DNA of 31,734 nucleotides from a virus, in the IMG/VR virus record IMGVR_UViG_3300047554_000144, positions 1 through 31,734 of that record; one strand, 5' to 3'. The translations under genes were made by a program, and so were the position numbers. The notes beneath the pieces are model-generated. The model made no database searches. It saw only the letters and a list, made by a program, of their open reading frames with translations, and was not told the DNA's origin. Shown here piece after piece: positions 5,694 to 12,714 of the stretch. Every line of letters begins with the position of its first letter. The stretch's first letter is position 1.

Positions 5694-5854
5694 AAAGAAC
5701 ACTAATTATTTACAACACAAAAGAGACTACACAAGAAGAAGCAGCACACCTTCTTGATATCCTTAACTGCGATGATTCTATGATATGGGATAATGCAGAT
5801 AGATGCGGAGTAGAAATTATTGAAGTACCAACAGATAAAACAAAAGATAAATGA
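5690..5854 (+). CDS. Cassette gene, 54 aa, hypothetical
   Basis: ATG 5690 to TGA 5852-5854. MKRTLIIYNTKETTQEEAAH, then HLLDILNCDDSMIW, VEIIEV and the tail TDKTKDK. Strand-helix-strand pattern. It resembles the 4994 cassette in opening with a hydrophobic strand and an EEAA helix. Tail and overlap fit the array. Function unknown. Confidence 0.5.
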   Translation: MKRTLIIYNTKETTQEEAAHLLDILNCDDSMIWDNADRCGVEIIEVPTDKTKDK

Positions 5855-6060
5855 AACAGACAGCAGTAGAGTGGCAACACATTGAGTTATCAAAATTTCT
5901 TTATGGAAAATCAGAATTTACAGACGCAAATGATATTCTAATTAAAGCCAAAGAAATGGAGCAGGAGCAAATGATTGATTGGTATGCTACTGGGCAGGCA
6001 GATACAGTAAATATGTATGAGCAACACCTCAACAAAAACTCTAACACCAACGAGAAATGA
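5851..6060 (+). CDS. Cassette-family small protein, 69 aa
   Basis: Begins MKQTAVEWQHIELSKFLYG, has AKEMEQEQMIDWYATG and ends NKNSNTNEK. It shares its start with the 4492 gene and the KEMEQEQM segment with the family. The YYNET block is replaced by MYEQHLN. It looks like a paralogue from duplication and divergence inside the array. Confidence 0.62.
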   Translation: MKQTAVEWQHIELSKFLYGKSEFTDANDILIKAKEMEQEQMIDWYATGQADTVNMYEQHLNKNSNTNEK

Positions 6061-6305
6061 AAACAGCAATGCAACTGCTACTTAAAGAAGTAACTGAAGC
6101 ACGAGATATATCAGTTGATGTAAATTTTCGTAGCGCCTTAGATTTTGTTCGTGATGCAATAGAATGGGATTATATTGAGAAAGAGAAAGAAATGTTAGCG
6201 GGGGTTTGGCTTGACGCACAAGTAGCATATCAAGGAGATGAATATATTAAACCATCTGACCCAACATTTGATGAGTATTATGAAGAAACCTTTAACACAA
6301 AATGA
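6057..6305 (+). CDS. Cassette-family small protein, 82 aa
   Basis: MKTAMQLLLKEVTEARDISV, then YIEKEKEMLAGVWLDAQVA, then FDEYYEETFNTK. Full family core with a shortened tail: the junction repeat here has lost several bases, so the protein ends FNTK and the next ATG lies one base beyond the TGA instead of overlapping it. Function unknown. Confidence 0.65.
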   Translation: MKTAMQLLLKEVTEARDISVDVNFRSALDFVRDAIEWDYIEKEKEMLAGVWLDAQVAYQGDEYIKPSDPTFDEYYEETFNTK

Positions 6306-6306
6306 A

Positions 6307-6537
6307 ATGAAGACACCAATGCAAGAAATGTTTGACCAACTGAAAGCGTCAAGAAAGGATGAGTACGGATTGGCATTCGCAATAGATATGTTGCTTGAAA
6401 ATGAACAAGCAATGCTCAAGAAAGAGAAAGAGGTAATTATAGATGCATTTGACAAAGGCAAATGGGATTCAATCGCCTTTAAAGCAACACTTGGCGAAAA
6501 ATACTACAACGAAACCTTTAACACCAACGAGAAATGA
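6307..6537 (+). CDS. Cassette-family small protein, 76 aa
   Basis: ATG 6307 is chosen because it yields MKTPMQEMFDQLKAS, the family start; upstream in-frame starts lie inside the previous gene. Middle: MLKKEKEVIIDAFDKGKWDS; end: KYYNETFNTNEK. It matches the family consensus closely. It shares the ATGA overlap with the next gene. Confidence 0.65.
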   Translation: MKTPMQEMFDQLKASRKDEYGLAFAIDMLLENEQAMLKKEKEVIIDAFDKGKWDSIAFKATLGEKYYNETFNTNEK

Positions 6538-6746
6538 AAACAGCAATACAAGAGTTGATTGAGTGGCTTAATGACTACCCAACAAATGTGCCCACAATTC
6601 ACAAATCAGCAGTAATAAGTAAGGCAGAATCAATGCTTGAAAAAGAGAAGGAGCAGATGGTTGACTTTGCTTTTAAGTACGGAGATTTAACTACCCGTCA
6701 GATTGCAGATTCTTTTGATAAAGAATACAAAACCAACGAGAAATGA
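6534..6746 (+). CDS. Cassette-family small protein, 70 aa
   Basis: MKTAIQELIEWLNDYPTNV, then AESMLEKEKEQMVDFAFKYG, then SFDKEYKTNEK. This is the cleanest form of the helix-LEKEKEQM-helix core. It is the last family member; its tail leads into a different conserved gene at 6743. Function unknown, although proteins of this type recur in multiple copies in Bacteroidetes phages. Confidence 0.65.
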   Translation: MKTAIQELIEWLNDYPTNVPTIHKSAVISKAESMLEKEKEQMVDFAFKYGDLTTRQIADSFDKEYKTNEK

Positions 6747-6964
6747 AAGCAACACTCGTATACAACCTACCCGATGAGCAAGAGGAGTTCCAAGATGCGG
6801 TCAATGGTGCTAAATGGAAGTACGTTGCTTGGGTAATGGACAACGAACTGCGAGCTTTGACCAAGTACGCTCCTGACTCAATGCCCGATATGGAACACGA
6901 AACGTACGAGAAGATTCGCACTACCCTTCACCGCATCCTAAACGAAAACGAACTAACCCTATGA
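6743..6964 (+). CDS. Conserved phage protein, 73 aa
   Basis: MKATLVYNLPDEQEEFQDAV, then GAKWKYVAWVMDNELRALTK, ending ILNENELTL. I recall this family (NLPDEQEEF, then KWxYVxW..D..LR) from many Bacteroidetes phages, with no assigned function. It starts in the last junction repeat, so it may define the array's right border. Its codon use is less AT-rich than the array. It overlaps the next gene by four bases. Confidence 0.65.
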   Translation: MKATLVYNLPDEQEEFQDAVNGAKWKYVAWVMDNELRALTKYAPDSMPDMEHETYEKIRTTLHRILNENELTL

Positions 6965-7227
6965 GAGAGCAATTTATGCGTATCGCAATGGCGAGGCTAC
7001 GCAGCACCTATCCGTTTAAACCCCAACGCCAAGCAGTAGCAGCTCGTATGTGGGTAACCTATCTTGAACGCTACGCAGCAAAACAATGGGAACGTGAGCA
7101 GATGCGCCAAGTACGTGCCTGTGCTATGCACGCAGCACAACAGGAATGGGAGCTTATGGAGGATGAACTCAATAAGCGAATGGACATCATCGGAACTAAC
7201 GGCAACGAGGGAACGCATTATGAGTAG
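6961..7227 (+). CDS. Hypothetical basic protein, 88 aa
   Basis: MREQFMRIAMARLRSTYPFK, then a long helix rich in Arg, Gln and Ala (KQWEREQMRQVRACAMHAAQ) and an acidic end. Probably all-helical. It overlaps the array-border gene by 4 bases and the glycosyltransferase by 8, so it is in the same operon. Not recognised. Confidence 0.55.
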   Translation: MREQFMRIAMARLRSTYPFKPQRQAVAARMWVTYLERYAAKQWEREQMRQVRACAMHAAQQEWELMEDELNKRMDIIGTNGNEGTHYE

Positions 7228-8161
7228 GCCGTTTGTAGTGGCCTTTCACAAGCCCAATTCTGGAGTAACCTATCACCGAGTCTTCGCTCCGCTAATCTGC
7301 CACCAAGAGGCGGATATCTACTTCATTGAGAAGATAACGGACATTGCTCCTGAGGTGTGGCCTAAAATCACTCACTTCTTTGCTAGCCGTGCATTTCCCG
7401 TTGAGCCGTTTGAGGACTTCGTTAAGCTATGCCGCAAGGAAGGAATCAAGCTAATCGTAGATAATGATGACTGGTGGGTGCTACCTGCTAACCATCCCCT
7501 CAACGGATTCTACGGAAGTCAGATGAAAGACCGCATCATACGGTCTATGAAAGCAGCAGATGAGGTATGGGTAACCAACAAGCACCTAGCCTCAAAGGTG
7601 AAGAAGTACAACACCAACATCCGAATCATCCCTAACGCCATCAGCGTACCAACTTGGCAGATAAACCGAGAGCCATCAGAGAAAGTGCGCTTCGGCTACA
7701 TCGGAGGCAACCACCACCAAGCGGATGTAAAAGCATCTACCATTGACCTCACGGGCTACGAAGCATATGTTGCAGATGTGGATGGCTACCCCGAAATGAT
7801 GAAAGCACCATACAAGCTCAACACCTTTCCCCCGAACTCATACCATCGCCTGTATGACTTCTTTGATGTGAGCCTTGTGCCGTTGGTTGGTTCGGAATTT
7901 GCCAAGTGCAAATCGCATCTGAAGATGCTTGAGGCGGGCTTCAGCAAGTGTGCGCTCGTAGTAAGCAACACGCAACCCTACACACCCTACATCACCAAAG
8001 ACAACTGCATTGCTATCAACCACCCAAGCGAATGGGCAGGAGCAATCAAGAGGCTAAACGAAAACCCTAACCAAGTCCAAGACCTTGCAGATTCGTTATA
8101 CGAGTACGTGCAAGACTACACGATGGACAAAATAAACGAACTGCGATGCTTTACATTGTAA
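7220..8161 (+). CDS. Glycosyltransferase, GT-B fold, family 1-like
   Basis: 313 residues from ATG 7220 inside the end of the previous gene. The N-terminal half has FHKPNSGVTYHRV and LIVDNDDWW. The C-terminal half carries a nucleotide-sugar-binding pattern: NIRIIPNAI, KVRFGYIGGNHHQADV, then LVPLVGSEFAKCKSHLKMLEA and LVVSNTQPY, as in group 1 glycosyltransferases where the acidic end binds the donor. It could glycosylate phage DNA or capsid, or alter host surface sugars. It is paired with a GT-A-like gene. The class is fairly certain; donor and acceptor are unknown. Confidence 0.7.
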   Translation: MSRPFVVAFHKPNSGVTYHRVFAPLICHQEADIYFIEKITDIAPEVWPKITHFFASRAFPVEPFEDFVKLCRKEGIKLIVDNDDWWVLPANHPLNGFYGSQMKDRIIRSMKAADEVWVTNKHLASKVKKYNTNIRIIPNAISVPTWQINREPSEKVRFGYIGGNHHQADVKASTIDLTGYEAYVADVDGYPEMMKAPYKLNTFPPNSYHRLYDFFDVSLVPLVGSEFAKCKSHLKMLEAGFSKCALVVSNTQPYTPYITKDNCIAINHPSEWAGAIKRLNENPNQVQDLADSLYEYVQDYTMDKINELRCFTL

Positions 8162-8673
8162 CCCCCTGCTCACGCCCACAAAACCTCAAACGCATCAAGC
8201 AGCACATTCCTGAATGGGCTACGTGGGTTGTGATGATGGATGCCTCTACCGACTTCAAGGAAGCAACAGGCGCAAACGTAACCCACTACTCAAAGAAGAC
8301 AGGCTACTGGGGAAACCCACTACGCAACGAGTTCCTTGACCTTTACCAAGACCAATTCACCGACAATGACTGGGTGTACTTTTTAGATGATGACAACATC
8401 ATCCACCCAAAGTTCAATGAGCTATGGGACTCACTAAACCGACTTGACTGCTCAATCGCAACGTGGGGACAAGAGGGAAGGCTACGCCCTACTGACCAAC
8501 CAAGAGTCGGCAACATAGACACCGCCTGTTTTATGTTCAGACCATACCAACTACCCAAGCTGCGCTTCTCTAACATATATGAAGCCGATGGTCAGTTTGC
8601 TGCTGCGTTAGCGGCTCAAGGAACGCTTATCTGCGTGGATGCTTACCTTTGCTACTACAACGCTCTGCGATGA
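8146..8673 (+). CDS. Glycosyltransferase, GT-A-like, DxD motif
   Basis: 175 residues. It opens MLYIVTPCSRPQNLKRI, the nucleotide-binding start of GT-A enzymes, and has YFLDDDNIIHP (DDDN at 81-84), the metal-binding DxD motif. Later come GNIDTACFMF and a Cys/Tyr-rich end. The length is short for the class but includes the whole nucleotide-sugar part. It overlaps the GT-B gene by 16 bases, so both probably act in one pathway. Confidence 0.7.
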   Translation: MLYIVTPCSRPQNLKRIKQHIPEWATWVVMMDASTDFKEATGANVTHYSKKTGYWGNPLRNEFLDLYQDQFTDNDWVYFLDDDNIIHPKFNELWDSLNRLDCSIATWGQEGRLRPTDQPRVGNIDTACFMFRPYQLPKLRFSNIYEADGQFAAALAAQGTLICVDAYLCYYNALR

Positions 8674-8753
8674 AGAAGCACACGAAGGTCTACCTAAAGG
8701 GGATGGGCTATGATACAACCGATACATATTGGAACAAATGTAATAATATGTAG
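8670..8753 (+). pseudogene. Severed 5' end of the packaging HNH gene
   Basis: ATG 8670 (ATGA overlap with the glycosyltransferase stop) opens a 27-residue frame, [18 protein letters not shown], then unrelated residues to TAG 8751-8753. The first 18 residues match the start of the HNH gene at 9242 at 16 positions (start codons ATG and TTG counted as a mismatch). The DNA of the two copies is only about 69% identical, with almost every third codon position different. It is the original start of the HNH gene, cut off by insertion of the homing endonuclease. Confidence 0.7.
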
Positions 8754-8763
8754 TTATTTAGGT

Positions 8764-9270
8764 ATGGAGGAGATTTGGAAAGCCATACCTGAACTTGATG
8801 GCAAATACGAGTGCAGCAATATGGGTAATGTACGCAGAGTCAATAAAGACCCAAGATGCGAAAAATACAAAATGCTCAAGCTGCAAAAAACAAAGGATGG
8901 GTACATTTCAGTAAACCCAACCACGTCATTTCGCAAAAGGGTACATCGCCTCGTTGCTGAATTGTTTATACCCAATCCGAGCAACAAGCCATTCGTCAAT
9001 CACAAGAATTTAGACAAGCGAGATAACAGGGCATCAAACCTTGAGTGGGTAACCGCATCAGAGAACTCAATTCACGCTATGCACAATGGAAAGCTCGGAA
9101 GGATGTCATATACGATTGTCAGCGATGATGGTCTTCAAACATTCTCAACCGCTAAAGATTTAGCCAAGCACCTCAACGAGTGCTATTCTTGCGTTGCTGC
9201 TAAAATCAAAAAGCAAGGATTCTATAAAAACTATAAGGCAATTGAAAAAACATACAAAAGTTTATCTTGA
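8764..9270 (+). CDS. Free-standing HNH homing endonuclease (NUMOD4-HNH)
   Basis: 168 residues from ATG 8764. Residues 2-45 ([20 protein letters not shown]) match NUMOD4. Residues 60-103 are the HNH domain ([33 protein letters not shown]). The rest (about 117-165) looks like a NUMOD1-type DNA-binding tail ([12 protein letters not shown]). It would nick or cut a recognition site and copy its own gene into uninserted relatives. It sits between a severed gene start (8670) and the rebuilt HNH gene (9242), and its last 29 bases are shared with that gene in another frame. Confidence 0.88.
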   Translation: MEEIWKAIPELDGKYECSNMGNVRRVNKDPRCEKYKMLKLQKTKDGYISVNPTTSFRKRVHRLVAELFIPNPSNKPFVNHKNLDKRDNRASNLEWVTASENSIHAMHNGKLGRMSYTIVSDDGLQTFSTAKDLAKHLNECYSCVAAKIKKQGFYKNYKAIEKTYKSLS

Positions 9271-9505
9271 TGGAATGGGTTACGATGTAACCGACTTCAT
9301 TTGTTGCGAGGTATGCCAAGCGCAGGCGAATGCGGTGCATCATATCCGACCAAGAGGCATGGGTGGAAGCAAGACACGAGATAACATAGAGAATCTTATG
9401 GCACTATGTCAGTCCTGTCATCACGAAGCAGACTTTGGAACAAAGCTATCAGAGGAGTATCTATCTGAAGTTCACAACCACCACCTGTCAAAGCGGGTTA
9501 TTTAG
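9242..9505 (+). CDS. HNH endonuclease next to terminase, packaging type
   Basis: 87 residues from TTG 9242, chosen because the resulting start ([15 protein letters not shown]) matches the severed start at 8670. Zinc-finger-type HNH: CCEVC at 21-25, [12 protein letters not shown] with His33-His34, [14 protein letters not shown] with Cys56, Cys59 and His60-61. HNH proteins of this kind beside the terminase genes assist DNA cleavage during packaging in HK97-like phages. Its start has been rebuilt by the inserted homing endonuclease gene. Whether the TTG start is efficient is not known. Confidence 0.75.
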   Translation: MKKHTKVYLDGMGYDVTDFICCEVCQAQANAVHHIRPRGMGGSKTRDNIENLMALCQSCHHEADFGTKLSEEYLSEVHNHHLSKRVI

Positions 9506-9507
9506 TT

Positions 9508-9521
9508 GAATTATACAATTC
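9508..9521. promoter_or_regulatory. Short palindrome before the terminase genes
   Basis: GAATT ATAC AATTC, a perfect 5-bp inverted repeat in the 22-bp gap between the HNH gene and the terminase small subunit. It could be an operator or a small-subunit (cos/pac) binding site. Too short to decide. Confidence 0.25.
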
Positions 9522-9527
9522 CATACA

Positions 9528-9827
9528 ATGCCATTTGAAAAAGGAGTAAGCGGCAACCCAGCGGGCAAACCAAAGGGAGCAGCAAACAAAACGACCAACA
9601 AAATACGTGAGGCATTCCAAAACCTCATTGAAGCCAATCTTGAGAATATGACCCTTTGGCTCACGCAGGTTGCTGCCGATGATCCGAAGGGCGCCCTTGA
9701 CCTACTGAACAAGATGGCAGAGTACACGACACCCAAGCTCGCACGGGTGGAGAACTCCCACGAAGCAGCAGATGAACTCACCCAAATCAAAGTAGAGATT
9801 GTCCGTACTCCAAGTCAAGACAAGTGA
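9528..9827 (+). CDS. Terminase small subunit-like protein (DUF5681-like N-terminus)
   Basis: 99 residues. The start MPFEKGVSGNPAGKPKGAAN is the FxxGxSGNPxGRPKG pattern of DUF5681, common in proteins just before phage terminase. A helical segment (NKIREAFQNLIEANLENMTL) and an acidic-basic end follow. It overlaps the large subunit gene by 29 bases. The expected role is recognising viral DNA for packaging. Assignment rests on position plus the N-terminal motif; no clear helix-turn-helix is visible. Confidence 0.65.
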   Translation: MPFEKGVSGNPAGKPKGAANKTTNKIREAFQNLIEANLENMTLWLTQVAADDPKGALDLLNKMAEYTTPKLARVENSHEAADELTQIKVEIVRTPSQDK

Positions 9828-10959
9828 ACTCTTTGAGAAGAACTACACCGCACCCACACGGATAGTAGTCAATCAAGGCGGTTCTCGTTCTGGTAAGACC
9901 TACTCCATCTTGCAGATGCTTATTGTCATCGCAATGCAAGAGAAGGGTAAGGTCTTCTCTATTGTGCGTAAGTCACTCCCATCGCTCAAGATGACCGCAT
10001 ACCGTGACTTCTTTGAGATACTCCGAAATATGGAGTTGTACGATGAGGCTCGCCATAACAAGAGCGACTATACATACACGCTCAACGGAAACCTCTTTGA
10101 GTTCATTTCGCTTGACCAACCGCAGAAGAAACGTGGAGCAAGACGTGACTACCTATTCTGCAACGAGGCCAACGAGCTTTCTTGGGAGGACTTCTTTCAG
10201 CTCCTCGTTCGTACCACAGGCAAGATATGGATTGACTACAACCCATCAGATGCGTTCCACTGGATATACGACAGGCTACTAACTCGTGATGACGTAACGT
10301 ACATACAAAGTACCTACAAAGACAATCCCTTTCTTGATGCCTCCATCGTAGCAGAGATTGAACGCCTCGCAACAACCGATGAAGACTACTGGCGCATCTA
10401 CGGCTTGGGTGAGCGTGGTATGAGCCGTGCCACCATCTTCCAATTCGGGATGAACGAGATACCAGCTGATGCGACATTGCTCGCCTACGGAATGGACTTC
10501 GGCTACACCAACGACCCGACCTCGCTTGTAGCGGTGTACAAGTCAGGGGATAACCTGTACGCTGATGAACTCATCTACCAAACGGGGCTAACCAACCCCG
10601 ACATCAGCAACCGACTGAAAGACCTAAACATTGACAGGCGCACAGAGGTATACGCTGACTCTGCTGAACCCAAATCTATTGAGGAGCTGCATCGTATGGG
10701 ATGGAATATAAAACCCACGCAGAAGGGCGCAGATAGCGTTATAGTGGGTATTGACGTGCTGAAGCGACACAAGCTATTCGTTACCCCACGCAGCAGCAAC
10801 CTAATCAAAGAGATGCAGAACTACAAATGGGTAGAGGATAAGAACGGAAACCTCTTAAACAAACCCATAGATGCATTCAACCACGCCATAGATGCAATGC
10901 GCTACGCAACATACAACAAGCTATCCAAGCCAAACTACGGCAGGTATGCCATACGTTAA
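9799..10959 (+). CDS. Terminase large subunit (packaging ATPase/nuclease)
   Basis: 386 residues from TTG 9799; no ATG exists in frame near the N-terminus. Walker A GGSRSGKT at 27-34, Walker B YLFCNEANE around 118-126, and a coupling segment WIDYNPSD. The RNase H-like nuclease part has Asp233 (GMDFGYTNDP), Asp287 (VYADSAEP) and Asp365 (HAIDAMRYA). All key residues are present, so it should be active. It pumps DNA into the prohead and cuts it. Short but within range for phage TerL. Confidence 0.92.
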   Translation: MSVLQVKTSELFEKNYTAPTRIVVNQGGSRSGKTYSILQMLIVIAMQEKGKVFSIVRKSLPSLKMTAYRDFFEILRNMELYDEARHNKSDYTYTLNGNLFEFISLDQPQKKRGARRDYLFCNEANELSWEDFFQLLVRTTGKIWIDYNPSDAFHWIYDRLLTRDDVTYIQSTYKDNPFLDASIVAEIERLATTDEDYWRIYGLGERGMSRATIFQFGMNEIPADATLLAYGMDFGYTNDPTSLVAVYKSGDNLYADELIYQTGLTNPDISNRLKDLNIDRRTEVYADSAEPKSIEELHRMGWNIKPTQKGADSVIVGIDVLKRHKLFVTPRSSNLIKEMQNYKWVEDKNGNLLNKPIDAFNHAIDAMRYATYNKLSKPNYGRYAIR

Positions 10960-10980
10960 TTTTAAAAGGTTATTTTATTG

Positions 10981-11697
10981 ATGGAACTAAAGGTCAATGT
11001 GCCCACCACCTTGAGCGAAATTACGCTTGAGCAATACCAACGCTTCGTTAAGTTAGAAGGCGATGAGGAGTTCCTTACCCACAAGATGCTGGAGATATTC
11101 TGCGGCTTGCCTCTTGCTGACTTGCCCAACGTACGTGTAAAGGATGTGAGTCACGTAACGAGCCACATCTACAAGATGCTCAACGAGAAGCCCAAGCTCA
11201 AGCCTACGTTCACGATTGGTAAACAGGAGTTCGGGTTTATCCCTGAGATAGACAATATCACCTACGGTGAGTTCATTGACCTTGACACCTACATCCAAGA
11301 CATCCAAAACCTACACAATACGATGGCGGTATTGTACCGACCCATCACCAAGCAAGTAGGCGATAGATACGTGATAGAGCCATACGAATCAGCAAGCAAG
11401 TACGCAGGGCTGATGAAGCAAGCTCCGATGGATGTGGTAATGGCAGCATCGCTTTTTTTTTATCGTTTAGGGAACGAGTTGTTGCAAGCTACCCTGACCT
11501 ATTTGGAGAAGGAGAATCAGAAAACGAGTTCAGCAGAGAAGGGCAATTCGCCAAGCGATGGGGATGGTACTCTACCATCTATCAGCTCGCTCAAGGAGAT
11601 ATTAGAAGGTTTGGAGGAGTCACTCAACTGGAGCTACACGAGTGCCTTCAGTTCCTCACCTTTGAAAAGCAAAAGCAAGAAGTTGAAAGCGACTTAA
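10981..11697 (+). CDS. Probable tail assembly chaperone, frame-0 product
   Basis: 238 residues from ATG 10981 (TTG 10978 possible). The N-terminal two thirds look like a folded helical protein: EITLEQYQRFVKLEGDEEFL, YGEFIDLDTYIQDIQNLHNT. A T9 run at 11453-11461 codes LFF. After it the frame-0 tail becomes Ser/Lys-rich and low in complexity (SSPLKSKSKKLKAT), whereas the -1 frame stays open and protein-like to 11717. This is the layout of lambda G/GT-type tail chaperones. Position: after terminase, at the head of the tail genes. The role is inferred from the frameshift and context. Confidence 0.6.
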   Translation: MELKVNVPTTLSEITLEQYQRFVKLEGDEEFLTHKMLEIFCGLPLADLPNVRVKDVSHVTSHIYKMLNEKPKLKPTFTIGKQEFGFIPEIDNITYGEFIDLDTYIQDIQNLHNTMAVLYRPITKQVGDRYVIEPYESASKYAGLMKQAPMDVVMAASLFFYRLGNELLQATLTYLEKENQKTSSAEKGNSPSDGDGTLPSISSLKEILEGLEESLNWSYTSAFSSSPLKSKSKKLKAT

Positions 11698-11717
11698 TTA
11701 AAAAATCAATACGATGA
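11460..11717 (+). CDS. Candidate -1 frameshift extension of the tail chaperone gene
   Basis: The slippery heptamer T TTT TTT lies in correct phase at 11454-11460. A -1 slip there reads on from codon 11460 for 85 codons without a stop. The product includes NEFSREGQFAKRWGWYSTIY, AQGDIRRFGG and FLTFEKQKQEVESDL, and ends at TGA 11715-11717. That stop makes an ATGA overlap with the next gene (11714), the junction style typical of this genome, whereas the frame-0 stop leaves a gap. Alternative: one T missing from the run in the assembly. Either way the shifted frame looks genuine. Confidence 0.55.
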   Translation, partial: LSFRERVVASYPDLFGEGESENEFSREGQFAKRWGWYSTIYQLAQGDIRRFGGVTQLELHECLQFLTFEKQKQEVESDLIKKSIR

Positions 11718-12181
11718 GGCAGTTTTACGACATCACCACCAAGCTCAAGGACACGCTGCTGGCGCATAGCCAAGTAAACGTGGTTACCACAGGTGACCTA
11801 TTTGACGTTGACCTGAACAAGCAGACCATCTTCCCCTTGAGCCATATCATCGTAAACCAAGCGACCTTTGAAGGTCAGGTGGTACGCATGAGCGTAAGCC
11901 TCGTTTGTATGGATGTGGTTGATGACACCAAAGAAGACCCTAGAGCGCAACCAGAGCCGTTCTACGGCACTTCTAACGTGCAAGACATACTCAACACCCA
12001 ACTCGCAGTAATAAACGATGTGGTGCAAGAATTACGCAGAGGCACTTTGTACTCTGACCTGTACCAATTAGATGGTAACCCAACCTGCACTCCGTTCTTG
12101 GAGCGATTTGAGAACTTGCTCGCTGGATGGACTGCTACGTTTGATGTGTTGCTTGCTAACACCGAGATAAGCGTTTGCTAA
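11714..12181 (+). CDS. Conserved tail or neck protein, 155 aa
   Basis: MRQFYDITTKLKDTLLAHSQ, then VTTGDLFDVDLNKQTIFPLS, SVSLVCMDVVDDTKED, and DILNTQLAVINDVVQELRRG. An alpha/beta protein of tail-terminator size: an opening helix, then strands around a region describing sample shape, as in tail completion proteins. I recall it next to the gp10-like gene in Bacteroidetes phages. Start is fixed by the ATGA overlap with the frameshift product; the end overlaps the next gene by one base (TAATG). Role inferred from position and size. Confidence 0.55.
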   Translation: MRQFYDITTKLKDTLLAHSQVNVVTTGDLFDVDLNKQTIFPLSHIIVNQATFEGQVVRMSVSLVCMDVVDDTKEDPRAQPEPFYGTSNVQDILNTQLAVINDVVQELRRGTLYSDLYQLDGNPTCTPFLERFENLLAGWTATFDVLLANTEISVC

Positions 12182-12714
12182 TGACACGGCAGGAGCGCAT
12201 ACAGGTAGTGCTTGACAAGTTCGGAAAGTACGTGGTGCAACAGGCGAGAGCAAACCTCACACGCCAACGCAAGAACGTATCTAAAGAACTATACGACTCT
12301 ATTCAATGGACTGCTGAGGCATCCAAGAGTGGAGAGTCATTTACCGCAGCTCTATCAATGCTTGACTACGGTCAGTTCCAAGACAAGGGTGTAAAGGGAA
12401 AGAGCAGCACGTATGGCTCGGCACAAGGTAGCCCATTCCGCTTCGGTACGGGCACAGGAAAGAAGGGCGGACTTACTGAGGCGATGAAGAAGTGGGTAGC
12501 CGCAAGGCGCATTCAGTTCCGCCAAGAGAATGGTAGGTTTATGAGCTACGATAGCACGGCATTCCTTATCGCAAGAAGCATATACCAAAAGGGAATACCT
12601 GCATCGTTCTTCTATTCACGACCATTTAACCTCGCATACCAAAAGCTGCCTGCTGAGTTAGTAGAGGCATTTGAATTGACTCCTGATGAATTCAAAGAAT
12701 TTCTAAAGAAATGA
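12181..12714 (+). CDS. HK97 gp10-like neck/tail completion protein
   Basis: 177 residues from ATG 12181 (TTG 12175 possible). It begins MTRQERIQVVLDKFGKYVVQ, then SIQWTAEASKSGESFTAALS, MLDYGQFQDKGVKGK, FYSRPFNLAYQKLP. The pattern of an N-terminal helix, small strands and a YGxFxDxGVKG turn with a late RPF segment fits gp10-like proteins that join head and tail. It is followed by the main tail gene with a 4-base overlap. Confidence 0.6.
   Translation: MTRQERIQVVLDKFGKYVVQQARANLTRQRKNVSKELYDSIQWTAEASKSGESFTAALSMLDYGQFQDKGVKGKSSTYGSAQGSPFRFGTGTGKKGGLTEAMKKWVAARRIQFRQENGRFMSYDSTAFLIARSIYQKGIPASFFYSRPFNLAYQKLPAELVEAFELTPDEFKEFLKK

Larger units (their letters stand above)
4272..6748 (+). repeat. 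23-bp junction repeat, about 13 copies, linking small-gene cassettes
   Basis: The best copies read TTTAACACCAACGAGAA followed by ATGAAA. Copies start near 4272, 4475, 4747, 4977, 5204, 5399, 5545, 5673, 5834 (weak), 6040, 6291 (shortened), 6517 and 6724. Spacing varies from 128 to 272 bp because the genes between differ. In most copies the repeat encodes the C-terminal tail FNTNEK of one gene, and the TGA overlaps the next ATG. At 5399 it is kept although the upstream stop (5401-5403) makes it non-coding. The DNA itself is therefore conserved, not only the peptide. The region is more AT-rich than its flanks. Confidence 0.85.

Noticed and set aside
4272-6748. Regularly recurring 23-bp repeats as a CRISPR array
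   Set aside because: Spacing is irregular (128-272 bp), the intervals are open reading frames with related proteins, and no cas gene is present.
7064-7219. N-terminal extension of the GT-B gene
   Set aside because: It would read through most of the previous gene in another frame; ATG 7220 gives the conserved start and the usual short overlap.
8754-9242. Group I intron or intein carrying the HNH gene
   Set aside because: The flanking gene halves are not simply interrupted: the 5' part is duplicated and the downstream gene has its own start. No intron core elements or intein splice motifs are visible.
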